A stretch of 64,000 nucleotides of DNA from assembly GCA_964244065.1 (NCBI GenBank), contig CAXTHH010000001.1, positions 496,001 to 560,000 of the forward strand, written 5' to 3'. This DNA is from JASLDZ01 sp964244065. GTDB taxonomy: Bacteria; Pseudomonadota; Alphaproteobacteria; Caulobacterales; Caulobacteraceae. Shown piece after piece: positions 15,848-26,106 of the stretch. Made by a program: the position numbers and the translations under genes. The notes beneath the pieces were generated by a model that made no database searches, was not told the DNA's origin, and saw nothing but the letters and a program-made list of their open reading frames with translations. The stretch's first letter is position 1. Each line of letters begins with the position of its first letter.

Positions 15848-16723
15848 ATGCACGCCACCCCGCCGCAAGCCGTGAACCCCGCCGCCGTTTTCGATGTGGG
15901 CTCGCGCGGCGGGCGCCCCGTGCGTTTCGGCGCCCGCGAGCGGCTGGCGTTCATCGCGGGGCCCTGCGTGATGGAGAGCCGCGCCCACGCCCTGGAGACG
16001 GCGGCCGCGCTGAAGGAGATCTCCGATCGCCTGCAGGTCGGCCTCGTCTACAAGACGAGCTACGACAAGGCGAACCGCACCAGCCGCGAGGGCGTGCGAG
16101 GCGTCGGCCTGCACGCCGCCCTCCCGATTTTCGCCGAGATCGGCGAGAGCCTGGGCCTGCCGACCCTGACCGACGTTCACGAGCCGGATCAGTGCGCCGT
16201 GGTCGCGGAGGCTGTGGACGTGTTGCAGATCCCGGCCATGCTCTGCCGCCAGACCGACCTGCTGGTCGCCGCCGCCCGCACCGGCCGGGCGGTGAACGTG
16301 AAGAAAGGCCAGTTCCTCGCCCCGTGGGACATGAAGAACGTGGTCGCCAAGGTCACCGGCGAGGGCAACCCCAACGTTCTCGCCACCGAGCGCGGCGTCT
16401 CCTTCGGCTACAACACGCTGGTCAGCGACATGCGCGCCCTGCCCGAGATGGCGCGGATCGGCTGCCCGGTCGTGTTCGACGCCACGCACAGCGTGCAGCA
16501 GCCGGGCGGGCAGGGGACCAGCTCCGGCGGGCAGCGCGAGTACGTGCCCGTGCTGGCCCGCGCCGCTGTGGCCGTGGGCGTGGCCGCCGTCTTCATCGAG
16601 ACGCATCCCGATCCGGACCATGCCCCTTCCGACGGGCCCAACATGGTGCCGTTGCGCGAGTTCGAGGCGCTGGCGGCCGAGCTCCTGGCCTTCGACGCCC
16701 TGGCCAAGCGCCGCCCGGCGTAG
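15848..16723 (+). CDS. kdsA: 3-deoxy-8-phosphooctulonate synthase
   Basis: KDO-8-phosphate synthase (291 aa). It condenses arabinose 5-phosphate with phosphoenolpyruvate for the KDO of lipopolysaccharide. Family signatures are FIAGPC, YKTSYDKANRTS, GQFLAPWDM, FDATHSVQQPGG and the ending ETHPDPDHAPSDGPN. The ATG at 15848 opens at the conserved N-terminal boundary. It is the first of a run of LPS core genes with hldE and hldD. Confidence 0.96.
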   Translation: MHATPPQAVNPAAVFDVGSRGGRPVRFGARERLAFIAGPCVMESRAHALETAAALKEISDRLQVGLVYKTSYDKANRTSREGVRGVGLHAALPIFAEIGESLGLPTLTDVHEPDQCAVVAEAVDVLQIPAMLCRQTDLLVAAARTGRAVNVKKGQFLAPWDMKNVVAKVTGEGNPNVLATERGVSFGYNTLVSDMRALPEMARIGCPVVFDATHSVQQPGGQGTSSGGQREYVPVLARAAVAVGVAAVFIETHPDPDHAPSDGPNMVPLREFEALAAELLAFDALAKRRPA

Positions 16724-16755
16724 CGCGCGCTCCCGCGTCGCCCTAAGGAGGCGGG

Positions 16756-18192
16756 ATGGAGCCCGCGCAGCTCAAGGCCCTGCTCGACCGCGCCGCCGGC
16801 CTGCCCGTGGCCGTAGTTGGCGACCTGATGCTCGACCGCTACGTGCACGGCGAGGTCAGCCGCATCTCGCCCGAGGCGCCGATCCCCGTGCTGCTGCGGC
16901 GGGGCGAGACGGCCATGCTGGGCGCCGCCGGCAACGTGGCCCGCAACCTGGCCGCCCTCGGCGCGCAGGTGCGCCTGGCGGGGCGCGTGGGCGTGGACGC
17001 GGCGGGTGACGAGGTGGCGCGCCTGCTCGCCGCGGAGGCCGCGATCACGCCCCTGCTGGCCCGCGACGCGGCCCCGACCGTGACCAAGACGCGCTTCATC
17101 GCCGCCGGCCAGCAGCTGTTGCGACTGGACGACGAGGCGGCTGACGCGCCGTCCGCCGCGGTCGATCTCGCGGCGGCCTTGGAGGGCGCGCGGGCGGTGC
17201 TGGTCTCCGACTACGCGAAGGGCTTCGTCACCGCCGAGGCGCTGGCCGCCGCCCGCGACGCGGGCGCGCCGGTGGTGGTCGATCCCAAGGGCCGGGACTT
17301 CGCCCGCTACGGCGAGGTGGACCTGCTCAAGCCCAACGCCGCCGAGCTCGCGACCGCCACGGGCCTGCCCGTCGGCTCCGACGCGGAGGTGGAGGCCGCG
17401 CTCGTCGAGGCGCTCCGCCGCTTCCCCGCCCGCGCCGTGCTGGTCACCCGCGGTGCGGCGGGCATGAGCCTGGCGGAGCGCGGCCACGCCGTGCTGCATG
17501 TGCGGGCCCACCGGCGCGAGGTGTTCGACGTCTCGGGCGCGGGGGACACGGGGCTGGCGGCGCTCGGCCTCGCGCTCGCCGCGGGCGCGTCTCTGGCCGA
17601 GGCCGTGGCGCTGGCCGTGGCCGCCTCTGGCGTGGCGGTGGGCAAGCCGGGCACCGCCGTGGTCACCGCGGCCGAGGTGCTGGAGGCGGAGACCGTGGCC
17701 GCCGCCCCCCACGGGGGCGGGGGCAAGGTGGTGGACGAGGCCTCCGCCGCCGAGCAGGCCGCCCGCTGGCGCGAGGCCGGCCTGCGCGTGGGCTTCACCA
17801 ACGGTTGCTTCGACGTGCTGCACGCCGGCCATGTGGCCTACCTCGCCCAGGCGCGCGCCTGGTGCGACCGGCTGATCGTGGCGGTGAACACCGACCGCTC
17901 GGTGCACGCGCTCAAGGGGGAGGGCCGGCCGGTGAACGCGCTGGAGAACCGGGCCGCCGTGCTAGCCGCGCTCGCCGCCGTGGACCTGGTCACCGCCTTC
18001 GACGCCCCCACCCCGCTGGAGCTGATCGCCGCCGTGCGCCCCGACGTGCTCGTGAAGGGTGCGGATTATACCGAGGCGCAGGTGGTCGGGGCCGAGCTCG
18101 TGCGTAGCTGGGCAGGTGAGGTGCGGCTCGCCCCGCTCACCCCCGGCACGTCGACCACCGCCACCCTGGCCAAGCTGCGGGCCGCCGGGTGA
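16756..18192 (+). CDS. hldE: Bifunctional heptose-7-P kinase / heptose-1-P adenylyltransferase
   Basis: Two-domain HldE (478 aa) making ADP-D-glycero-D-manno-heptose for the LPS inner core. The N-terminal ribokinase-type domain (to about 320) shows DLMLDRYVHG, AGNVARNLAALG and the catalytic GAGDT. The C-terminal nucleotidyltransferase domain (from about 345) shows FTNGCFDVLHAGHV with the HxGH motif and NTDRSV. An AAGGAGG-type site lies before the ATG. The stop overlaps the hldD GTG. Confidence 0.96.
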   Translation: MEPAQLKALLDRAAGLPVAVVGDLMLDRYVHGEVSRISPEAPIPVLLRRGETAMLGAAGNVARNLAALGAQVRLAGRVGVDAAGDEVARLLAAEAAITPLLARDAAPTVTKTRFIAAGQQLLRLDDEAADAPSAAVDLAAALEGARAVLVSDYAKGFVTAEALAAARDAGAPVVVDPKGRDFARYGEVDLLKPNAAELATATGLPVGSDAEVEAALVEALRRFPARAVLVTRGAAGMSLAERGHAVLHVRAHRREVFDVSGAGDTGLAALGLALAAGASLAEAVALAVAASGVAVGKPGTAVVTAAEVLEAETVAAAPHGGGGKVVDEASAAEQAARWREAGLRVGFTNGCFDVLHAGHVAYLAQARAWCDRLIVAVNTDRSVHALKGEGRPVNALENRAAVLAALAAVDLVTAFDAPTPLELIAAVRPDVLVKGADYTEAQVVGAELVRSWAGEVRLAPLTPGTSTTATLAKLRAAG

Positions 18193-19184
18193 GCGGGCGC
18201 GTCCTGGTCACCGGCGGGGCGGGCTTCATCGGCTCCAACATCGTCGCCGAGCTGACCGGGGCCGGCCGCGAGGTCGCCGTCTGCGACCGCCTGGGCCGGG
18301 CGGACGAGGGCAAGTGGCGCAACCTCGCCCACCACCCGCTCGCCGACCTGTTCCCGCCGGAGGAGCTGTGGGCCTGGCTCGCGCGGTTCGGGGGCGGGCT
18401 GGAGGCGGTGGTGCACATGGGCGCGATCTCGGCCACCACCGAGCCCGACGCCGACCTGATCGCGCAGACCAACTTCGGCCTCTCCCGCGACCTGTGGCGG
18501 TGGTGCGCCGAGCACGGCGTGCGGCTGGTCTACGCGTCCTCGGCGGCCACCTACGGCGACGGCGCGCAGGGCTTCGACGATGCGGACGACGCCGCCAGCC
18601 TGGCGCGGCTGCGGCCGCTGAACGCCTACGGCTGGTCGAAGGCGCTGTTCGACCGATGGGCGCGGGCGGAGGCCGACGCGGGCCGGGCGCCGCCCGCCTG
18701 GGCGGGGCTGAAGTTCTTCAACGTCTACGGGCCGAACGAGGGTCACAAGGGCGCCATGCGCTCGGTGGTCCACCAGCTGCATCCCAAGGCGGCGCGGGGC
18801 GAGCCCGTGACCCTGTTCCGCTCGCATCGGCCCGACTACGCCGACGGCGGCCAGCTGCGGGACTTCGTCTACGTGCGCGATTGCGCCCGCGTCGTCGCCT
18901 GGCTGGTGGCCGCGCCGGGGGCGGCGGGGATCTACAACCTGGGGACGGGGCGGGCGCGCTCCTTCGCCGACCTCGCACACGCCGTGTTCGCCGCCGTCGG
19001 GCGCGAGCCGGTGATCCGCTACGTGGACACTCCGGAGTCCCTCCGCGACAAGTACCAGTACTTCACGGAGGCGCGGATGGACCGGCTGCGCGCGCTCGGC
19101 TGGACCGCCCCCTTCACCGGCCTGGAAGAGGGCGTGGCCGACTACGTCCGCCGCCACCTCTCGCAGCCCGACCCCTATCGATGA
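18189..19184 (+). CDS. hldD: ADP-L-glycero-D-manno-heptose 6-epimerase
   Basis: Short-chain extended NAD(P)-dependent epimerase (331 aa) that completes the heptose donor made by HldE. The N-terminal GGAGFIGSN binds the cofactor; the catalytic Tyr-x3-Lys is YGWSK; the specificity segment FFNVYGPNEGHKG is characteristic of HldD. GTG start overlapping the hldE stop (GTGA) shows coupling. The stop is in turn overlapped by the next ATG. Confidence 0.95.
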   Translation: MSGRVLVTGGAGFIGSNIVAELTGAGREVAVCDRLGRADEGKWRNLAHHPLADLFPPEELWAWLARFGGGLEAVVHMGAISATTEPDADLIAQTNFGLSRDLWRWCAEHGVRLVYASSAATYGDGAQGFDDADDAASLARLRPLNAYGWSKALFDRWARAEADAGRAPPAWAGLKFFNVYGPNEGHKGAMRSVVHQLHPKAARGEPVTLFRSHRPDYADGGQLRDFVYVRDCARVVAWLVAAPGAAGIYNLGTGRARSFADLAHAVFAAVGREPVIRYVDTPESLRDKYQYFTEARMDRLRALGWTAPFTGLEEGVADYVRRHLSQPDPYR

Positions 19185-20284
19185 CCTCCCGGCGGCGCGG
19201 CTGGCCGACCTGGGCGACGGCCGTGGCCGGTCTGGTGCTCGCTGTGGCCGGCGCCGGCGCCTTCTACTGGCGCGACGACATCCTGCGCACGGGGCTGGAC
19301 CCCAAGACGCCGTACCAGACCTATCGGCCGCCGCCCGCGCCGGACTACGCCGAGCGGAGCGCCTGGGCGCGGCTGCCGGACGCGCCGATCTCCCCGCCGC
19401 CGCTGTACCCGCCCGCCGACGTCTTCTTCGTGCATCCCACGACCTATGACGGCGGGCGACACTGGAACGGCCCCATAGACGACGCCGAAAGCCGGCGTCT
19501 GCTGGAGGGCGAGGTGCTGCCGAACTGGGCGGAGCCCTACCGCCGCGTCGGCCGGCTGTTCGCCCCGCGCTATCGCCAGGCCAGCCTCTACGCCCGCCTG
19601 ACGCTGCGCGACGACGCCCTGGAGGCGCGCGCCTTCCCCTACGCCGACGTGCGGCGCGCCTTCCGCCACTACCTCGACCACTGGGCGGGGGAACGTCCGC
19701 TGGTGCTGGCGGGCGTGGAGCAGGGGGCGACGCTGGTCTCGCGGCTGGCGACGGAGGCGGCGGCCGACCCGCGCCTGCGCGGCCGGCTGGTGGCGGTGCA
19801 CCTGCTCCAGGCGCCCGAGCCCGCCGCGTCGCACGGGCCGGCCTCGGCGCTGCCCGCTTGCGACGCGCCGGCGCGGATCGGCTGCGTGCTGGCCTACGCC
19901 GCCGCGCCCGACTTCGACCTGGGCGCCGCCGACCGGCTGTTCGCCAAGGCGGTCGTCTGGACGCCCGACGGACGGCTTGAGCCGCTGGGCGGGCGCGAGG
20001 TGCTGTGCGTGAACCCGGTCACCGGCGACGTGCGCGCGCCCCGCGCACCGGAGACGGCCGCGCGTGGAGCGGCCAACGCCACGGGGCTGGAGCCGGGCCT
20101 GCGCCCCGCCTTCCTGCCCGGGCAGACGGCCACGCGCTGCGAGCGCGGCGTGCTGCGCCACCCGGCACCGCGCTCCCCCGCGCTCAGGCCGCCGGGCGGC
20201 TGGGCGGCGGGGCTTCGCACCCCGCCGTACAACCTGTTCTACCTCGACCTGGAGGCCGACGCGGCGCGGCGGCTGGAGGCGTGG

Positions 20285-20299
<15 letters not shown>
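19181..20299 (+). CDS. DUF3089 family alpha/beta-hydrolase-like protein
   Basis: A 372-aa protein beginning with one N-terminal membrane anchor (residues 11-29, TAVAGLVLAVAGAGAFYW), followed by a DUF3089 domain: DVFFVHPTTYDG, RRAFRHYLDHWAGERPLVLAGVEQG. In the family a GHSQG-like nucleophile elbow is expected; here the equivalent is GVEQG, lacking the serine, so catalytic activity is doubtful. It is coupled to hldD by an ATGA overlap, which hints at a cell-envelope role. The end overlaps the convergent recG by 15 bases. Confidence 0.85.
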
Positions 20300-22363
<2,064 letters not shown>

Positions 22364-22379
22364 GCCCCCGCTTCTAGCC

Positions 22380-22410
22380 GATCCCGGCGAACGCGGGGGC
22401 CTGCGGGATC
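22380..22410. terminator. Hairpin at the end of the small cysteine-peptide gene
   Basis: GATCCCG (22380-22386) and CGGGATC (22404-22410) can pair across an 17-base loop that itself contains CGCGGGGGCC. It overlaps the last bases of the minus-strand peptide gene and lies before recG. There is no U tract, so a terminator role is tentative. Confidence 0.3.
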
Positions 22411-22573
22411 AGCACGTCTTGAAGCGGCCCTTCTCGTCCTTGCACGGGCCCTTCTTCGCCACGGCGGCCGTGGGGCACTTGGTGAACTTGCCCTTGGCGT
22501 CCTTGCAGGGTGCGGCGGCGGCGGGGGCGGCCGCCAGGGCGAGCGCGGCGGCGGCGAGCAGGAAGGGGCGCAT
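22409..22573 (-). CDS. Small secreted peptide with two PCKDxKGxFxxC units
   Basis: A 54-aa protein with a clean signal peptide (MRPFLLAAAALALAAAPAAA) and a mature part of about 34 residues built from two copies of a motif, PCKDAKGKFTKC and PCKDEKGRFKTC, joined by PTAAVAKKG. Four cysteines could form two disulfides after export. The frame extends six codons upstream, but ATG 22573 begins the signal peptide. I do not know the function. Similar short CKDxxGKFxKC proteins are, to my memory, common but uncharacterised in alphaproteobacteria. Confidence 0.75.
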   Translation of the reverse strand: MRPFLLAAAALALAAAPAAAAPCKDAKGKFTKCPTAAVAKKGPCKDEKGRFKTC

Positions 22574-22690
22574 GTGTGAGTCTCCCGACAAGACGACCGA
22601 AGCTCACATGCCCGGCGCACCGGGGCAACGTGACGTTAAGAACGTTCAGGCACCACCTCGGGCTCGTCGCGGGCGTGGAGGGTCGGGCAG

Positions 22691-22993
22691 ATGGAGTGGG
22701 TCGGCCAGGTCAAGCCGTACGCGCCCACCGCCGTGCTGGCGCTCCTGATCTTCTACTTCGGCGTGAATGCGGTCACCGGCGAGCGCGGGCTCCTCGCCGA
22801 TGGCCGCCGCGACGCCACCCTGGCCAGCCGCACCGCCGAGCTCCAGCGCCTGCGCGCCGAGCGGCAGGACCTGGAGCGCCGGGCCCGCCTGCTCTCTGAC
22901 GGCGGCGTCAGCCGCGACCTGGTGGAGGAGCGCGCCCGCGCGGTGCTGGGCTTCACCGATCCCAGGGATTATGTGATCCGCGTTCAGCCCTAG
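22691..22993 (+). CDS. ftsB: FtsB/DivIC-like septum formation protein
   Basis: A 100-aa bitopic protein with one N-terminal membrane helix (APTAVLALLIFYFGVNAV) followed by a coiled coil (TAELQRLRAERQDLERRARLL) and a C-terminal segment ending FTDPRDYVIRVQP. This is the FtsB/DivIC architecture, a divisome component bridging FtsL and FtsQ. The position just upstream of pdhA is usual in alphaproteobacteria. Confidence 0.88.
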   Translation: MEWVGQVKPYAPTAVLALLIFYFGVNAVTGERGLLADGRRDATLASRTAELQRLRAERQDLERRARLLSDGGVSRDLVEERARAVLGFTDPRDYVIRVQP

Positions 22994-23089
22994 GCGGCTC
23001 ATCCGCGTTGGGCTAGGGGCGCGTGCCTGCCCTCCGGCGTCTGCGACACCGGTGACGGCGCGTTCCGCCCGACCGGAGAGAAGCACCGC

Positions 23090-24163
23090 ATGGCCCGAGC
23101 GCGCAGCCCGTCCCCCGCGAGCCGCCCGTCCACCGCGAGCAAGTCCGCCGCGCCGCGCCGCCGCGCCGCTGCGCCCAAGCCGGTGGCGAACGGTCCGGGC
23201 AAGGACGAGCAGCTCGCCTGGTACCGCGACATGCTGCTGATCCGCCGGTTCGAGGAGCGGGCGGGCCAGCTCTACGGCATGGGGCTGATCGGCGGCTTCT
23301 GCCACCTGTACATCGGCCAGGAGGCCATCGCCGTCGGCATGCAGACGCTGAAGCAGCCGCAGGACGAGATCATCACCGGCTACCGCGACCACGGCCACAT
23401 GCTGGCCGCCGGCATGGACCCCAAGGCGGTGATGGCCGAGCTCACCGGGCGCGCCGCCGGGAGCGCCCGGGGCAAGGGCGGCAGCATGCACATGTTCGAC
23501 AAGGAGGCCGGCTTCTACGGCGGCCACGGCATCGTGGGCGGCCAGGTGTCGCTGGGCACGGGCCTCGCCTTCGCCAACAGGTACCGGGAGGACGACGGGG
23601 TCAGCTTCACCTACTTCGGCGACGGCGCGGCCAACCAGGGGCAGGTGTACGAGGCCTTCAACATGGCCCAGCTGTGGAAGCTGCCGGTCGTGTACGTGAT
23701 CGAGAACAACCAGTACGCCATGGGCACCTCCGTGGAGCGCGCCTCCGCCGAGACGCACCTGCACAAGCGCGGGATCAGCTTCGGCATCCCGGGCAAGGAG
23801 GTGGACGGCATGGACATCGACGCCGTGCGCGAGGCGGGCGCCGAGGCGACCGAGCACGCCCGCTCGGGCCGGGGGCCGTTCATCCTGGAGATGAAGACCT
23901 ACCGCTACCGCGGCCACTCCATGAGCGATCCCGCCAAGTACCGCACCCGCGACGAGGTGGACGAGGTGCGCAAGACGCGCGACCCCATCGAGCACTTCCG
24001 CGACAAGCTGGAGAAGGCCGGCTACGGCGACGAGGCCGCTCTCAAGGCGATCGACGCCGAGGTCAAGAAGATCGTCGCCGACGCCGCCGAGTTCGCCCGC
24101 ACCGCGCCCGAGCCCGACCCGAAGGAGCTGTACACCGACGTGTACCTGGAGGCGGCGGAGTGA
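23090..24163 (+). CDS. pdhA: Pyruvate dehydrogenase E1 component subunit alpha
   Basis: E1 alpha of the heterotetrameric pyruvate dehydrogenase (357 aa). It decarboxylates pyruvate with thiamine diphosphate. The TPP motif is GDGAANQGQVYEAFN...NN. The phosphorylation-loop region YRGHSMSDPAKYRT is present as in mitochondrial E1 alpha. The first 35 residues are a basic Ala/Pro/Arg tail of unknown role. The stop overlaps the pdhB GTG. Confidence 0.96.
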   Translation: MARARSPSPASRPSTASKSAAPRRRAAAPKPVANGPGKDEQLAWYRDMLLIRRFEERAGQLYGMGLIGGFCHLYIGQEAIAVGMQTLKQPQDEIITGYRDHGHMLAAGMDPKAVMAELTGRAAGSARGKGGSMHMFDKEAGFYGGHGIVGGQVSLGTGLAFANRYREDDGVSFTYFGDGAANQGQVYEAFNMAQLWKLPVVYVIENNQYAMGTSVERASAETHLHKRGISFGIPGKEVDGMDIDAVREAGAEATEHARSGRGPFILEMKTYRYRGHSMSDPAKYRTRDEVDEVRKTRDPIEHFRDKLEKAGYGDEAALKAIDAEVKKIVADAAEFARTAPEPDPKELYTDVYLEAAE

Positions 24164-25584
24164 CCGACATCCTCATGCCCGCGCTCTCCCCGACCATGGA
24201 GGAGGGCACGCTCGCCAAGTGGAACATCAAGGTCGGCGACCGGATCAGCTCCGGCGACGTCATCGCCGAGATCGAGACGGACAAGGCCACCATGGAGGTC
24301 GAGGCCGTCGACGAGGGCGAGGTCGCCGAGCTCCTGGTCGAGCAGGGCGCCGAGGGCGTGAAGGTGAACACGCCCATCGCCCGGCTGAAGGGCGACGGCG
24401 CGTCCAGCGGCGACGCGGACGCTGGCGGTCAGGCCGCCGCGGCGCCGGCCGCTGTCGCCACGGAGAGCGCGGACGAGGCCAAGGGCGGCGAGCCGGAGAA
24501 GGCGCCGCCCGAGACCGCGCAGCCCAAGCCGGAAGGCGAGGGGCCCGCGCCCGTCGCCAAGGCCTCGCCGCTGCGCGATCCGGAGATCCCGGCCGACGCC
24601 AGGCTGGTGAAGACCACCGTGCGCGACGCCCTGCGCGACGCCATCGCCGAGGAGATGCGGCGCGACGACAAGGTGTTCCTGATCGGCGAGGAGGTCGCGC
24701 AGTACCAGGGCGCCTACAAGGTCTCCAGAGAGCTCCTGCAGGAGTTCGGCGAGCGCCGCGTGGTCGACACGCCGATCACGGAGTACGGCTTCGCCCAGCT
24801 GGGCGTCGGCGCGGCCTATGCCGGCCTGAAACCGATCGTCGAGTTCATGACCTTCAACTTCGCCATGCAGGCCATCGACGCCATCGTGAACTCGGCGGCC
24901 AAGACGCTCTACATGTCCGGCGGGCAGGTGCAGAGCTCCATCGTGTTCCGGGGGCCGAACGGCGCGGCGGCGCGGGTGGGCGCGCAGCACAGCCAGGACT
25001 ACTCGGCCTGGTACGGCTCGGTGCCGGGGCTTAAGGTGGTCGCGCCCTACGACGCGGCGGACGCCAAGGGCCTGCTCAAGGCGGCGATCCGCGATCCGAA
25101 CCCCGTCGTCTTCCTCGAGAACGAGATGCTCTACGGCCTGGAGTTCGACGTGCCGGAGGGCGACGACTGGGTCGTACCCATCGGCAAGGCCAAGGTTCGC
25201 CGCGAGGGCGGCCACGTCACGATCACCGCCATCAGCCGCATGGTCGGCCTGGCTCTGCAAGCCGCGGAGGAGCTCGCCAAGGAGGGCATAGAGACGGAGG
25301 TGATCGACCTGCGCTCGCTCCGCCCGCTCGACCACGAGACGGTGGTGGAGAGCGTGAAGAAGACCAACCGGATCGTGGCGGTCGAGGAGGGCTGGGCGCC
25401 GTACGGCGTCGCCGCCGAGGTGTGCCAGCGCGTCACCGAGCACGCCTTCGACCACCTGGACGCGCCGCCCACCCGCGTCTCGGGCGAAGACGTGCCCATG
25501 CCCTACGCCGCCAACCTGGAAGCGCTGGCGCTCCCCTCGGTCGAGAAGATCGTGAAGGCGGCCAAGGCCGTCTGCTACAGGTGA
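24160..25584 (+). CDS. pdhB: Pyruvate dehydrogenase E1 beta with N-terminal lipoyl domain
   Basis: E1 beta (474 aa) carrying an extra lipoyl domain at residues 1-80 (DILMPALSPTMEEGTLAKW, lipoyl-lysine in ETDKATMEVE). An Ala/Glu/Pro linker leads to the transketolase-type E1 beta core from about residue 145 (TVRDALRDAIAEEMRRD, EVAQYQGAYKVS, TPITEYGFAQLGVGAA). The lipoyl extension of E1 beta is an alphaproteobacterial trait. GTG start overlaps the pdhA stop (GTGA). Confidence 0.95.
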   Translation: MTDILMPALSPTMEEGTLAKWNIKVGDRISSGDVIAEIETDKATMEVEAVDEGEVAELLVEQGAEGVKVNTPIARLKGDGASSGDADAGGQAAAAPAAVATESADEAKGGEPEKAPPETAQPKPEGEGPAPVAKASPLRDPEIPADARLVKTTVRDALRDAIAEEMRRDDKVFLIGEEVAQYQGAYKVSRELLQEFGERRVVDTPITEYGFAQLGVGAAYAGLKPIVEFMTFNFAMQAIDAIVNSAAKTLYMSGGQVQSSIVFRGPNGAAARVGAQHSQDYSAWYGSVPGLKVVAPYDAADAKGLLKAAIRDPNPVVFLENEMLYGLEFDVPEGDDWVVPIGKAKVRREGGHVTITAISRMVGLALQAAEELAKEGIETEVIDLRSLRPLDHETVVESVKKTNRIVAVEEGWAPYGVAAEVCQRVTEHAFDHLDAPPTRVSGEDVPMPYAANLEALALPSVEKIVKAAKAVCYR

Positions 25585-25988
25585 CCGACGCCCTGACCTG
25601 GCGCGGAGGCGGCTGCCACTGCGGCGCGGTGCGCTTCGAGGCGCTGCTGCCTGATCGCGTGCGCGCCGACGCCTGCAACTGCTCCATGTGCGAGAAGCTG
25701 GGCTTCCTGCACGTGATCACGCCGGAGAGCCGCTTCCGTCTACTGTCGGGCTCGGACGCGCTGACCACCTACGTCTTCAACACCGGCGTGGCGCGGCACC
25801 TGTTCTGCGCCACCTGCGGCGTGAAGAGTTTCTACCGCCCGCGCTCCAACCCGGACGGCTGGTCGGTGAACGCCCGCTGCCTGGACGCGGCGACGGCGCC
25901 CGAGCTGGAGGTCGTCCCCTTCGACGGACGGAACTGGGAGGCGAACGCGGGCGCCCTCGCGCACCTGAGCCGGGAGCCGGCCGCGTGA
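25581..25988 (+). CDS. GFA family zinc-binding protein
   Basis: A 135-aa GFA/CENP-V fold protein. Zinc ligands are visible: GGCHCGAV, CNCSMC and FCATCG. Family members include glutathione-dependent formaldehyde-activating enzyme, but most are uncharacterised. The GTG start overlaps the pdhB stop by four bases, so it is made as part of the pyruvate dehydrogenase operon, an unusual place. A 94-bp inverted repeat separates it from pdhC. Confidence 0.88.
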   Translation: MTDALTWRGGGCHCGAVRFEALLPDRVRADACNCSMCEKLGFLHVITPESRFRLLSGSDALTTYVFNTGVARHLFCATCGVKSFYRPRSNPDGWSVNARCLDAATAPELEVVPFDGRNWEANAGALAHLSREPAA

Positions 25989-26000
25989 CGCTGTCCTCCC

Positions 26001-26094
26001 CTCATCCCCGCGCATGCGGGGACCCAGACTTGTTTTTCATCCGCCCGCGCCTGTTCTCGAAGCAAGTCTGGGTCCCCGCATGCGCGGGGATGAG
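26001..26094. repeat. Perfect 32-bp inverted repeat inside the pdh operon
   Basis: The left arm 26001-26032 (CTCATCCCCGCGCATGCGGG...) and the right arm 26063-26094 are exact complements over 32 bases around a 30-base spacer. Each arm also holds its own CCCCGC/GCGGGG mini-hairpin. The outer CTCATCCCC/GGGGATGAG matches the element at 2852-2943. In the mRNA it would form a very stable hairpin 12 bases before the pdhC start. Confidence 0.9.
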
Positions 26095-26106
26095 CGGGGT
26101 AGGAAG

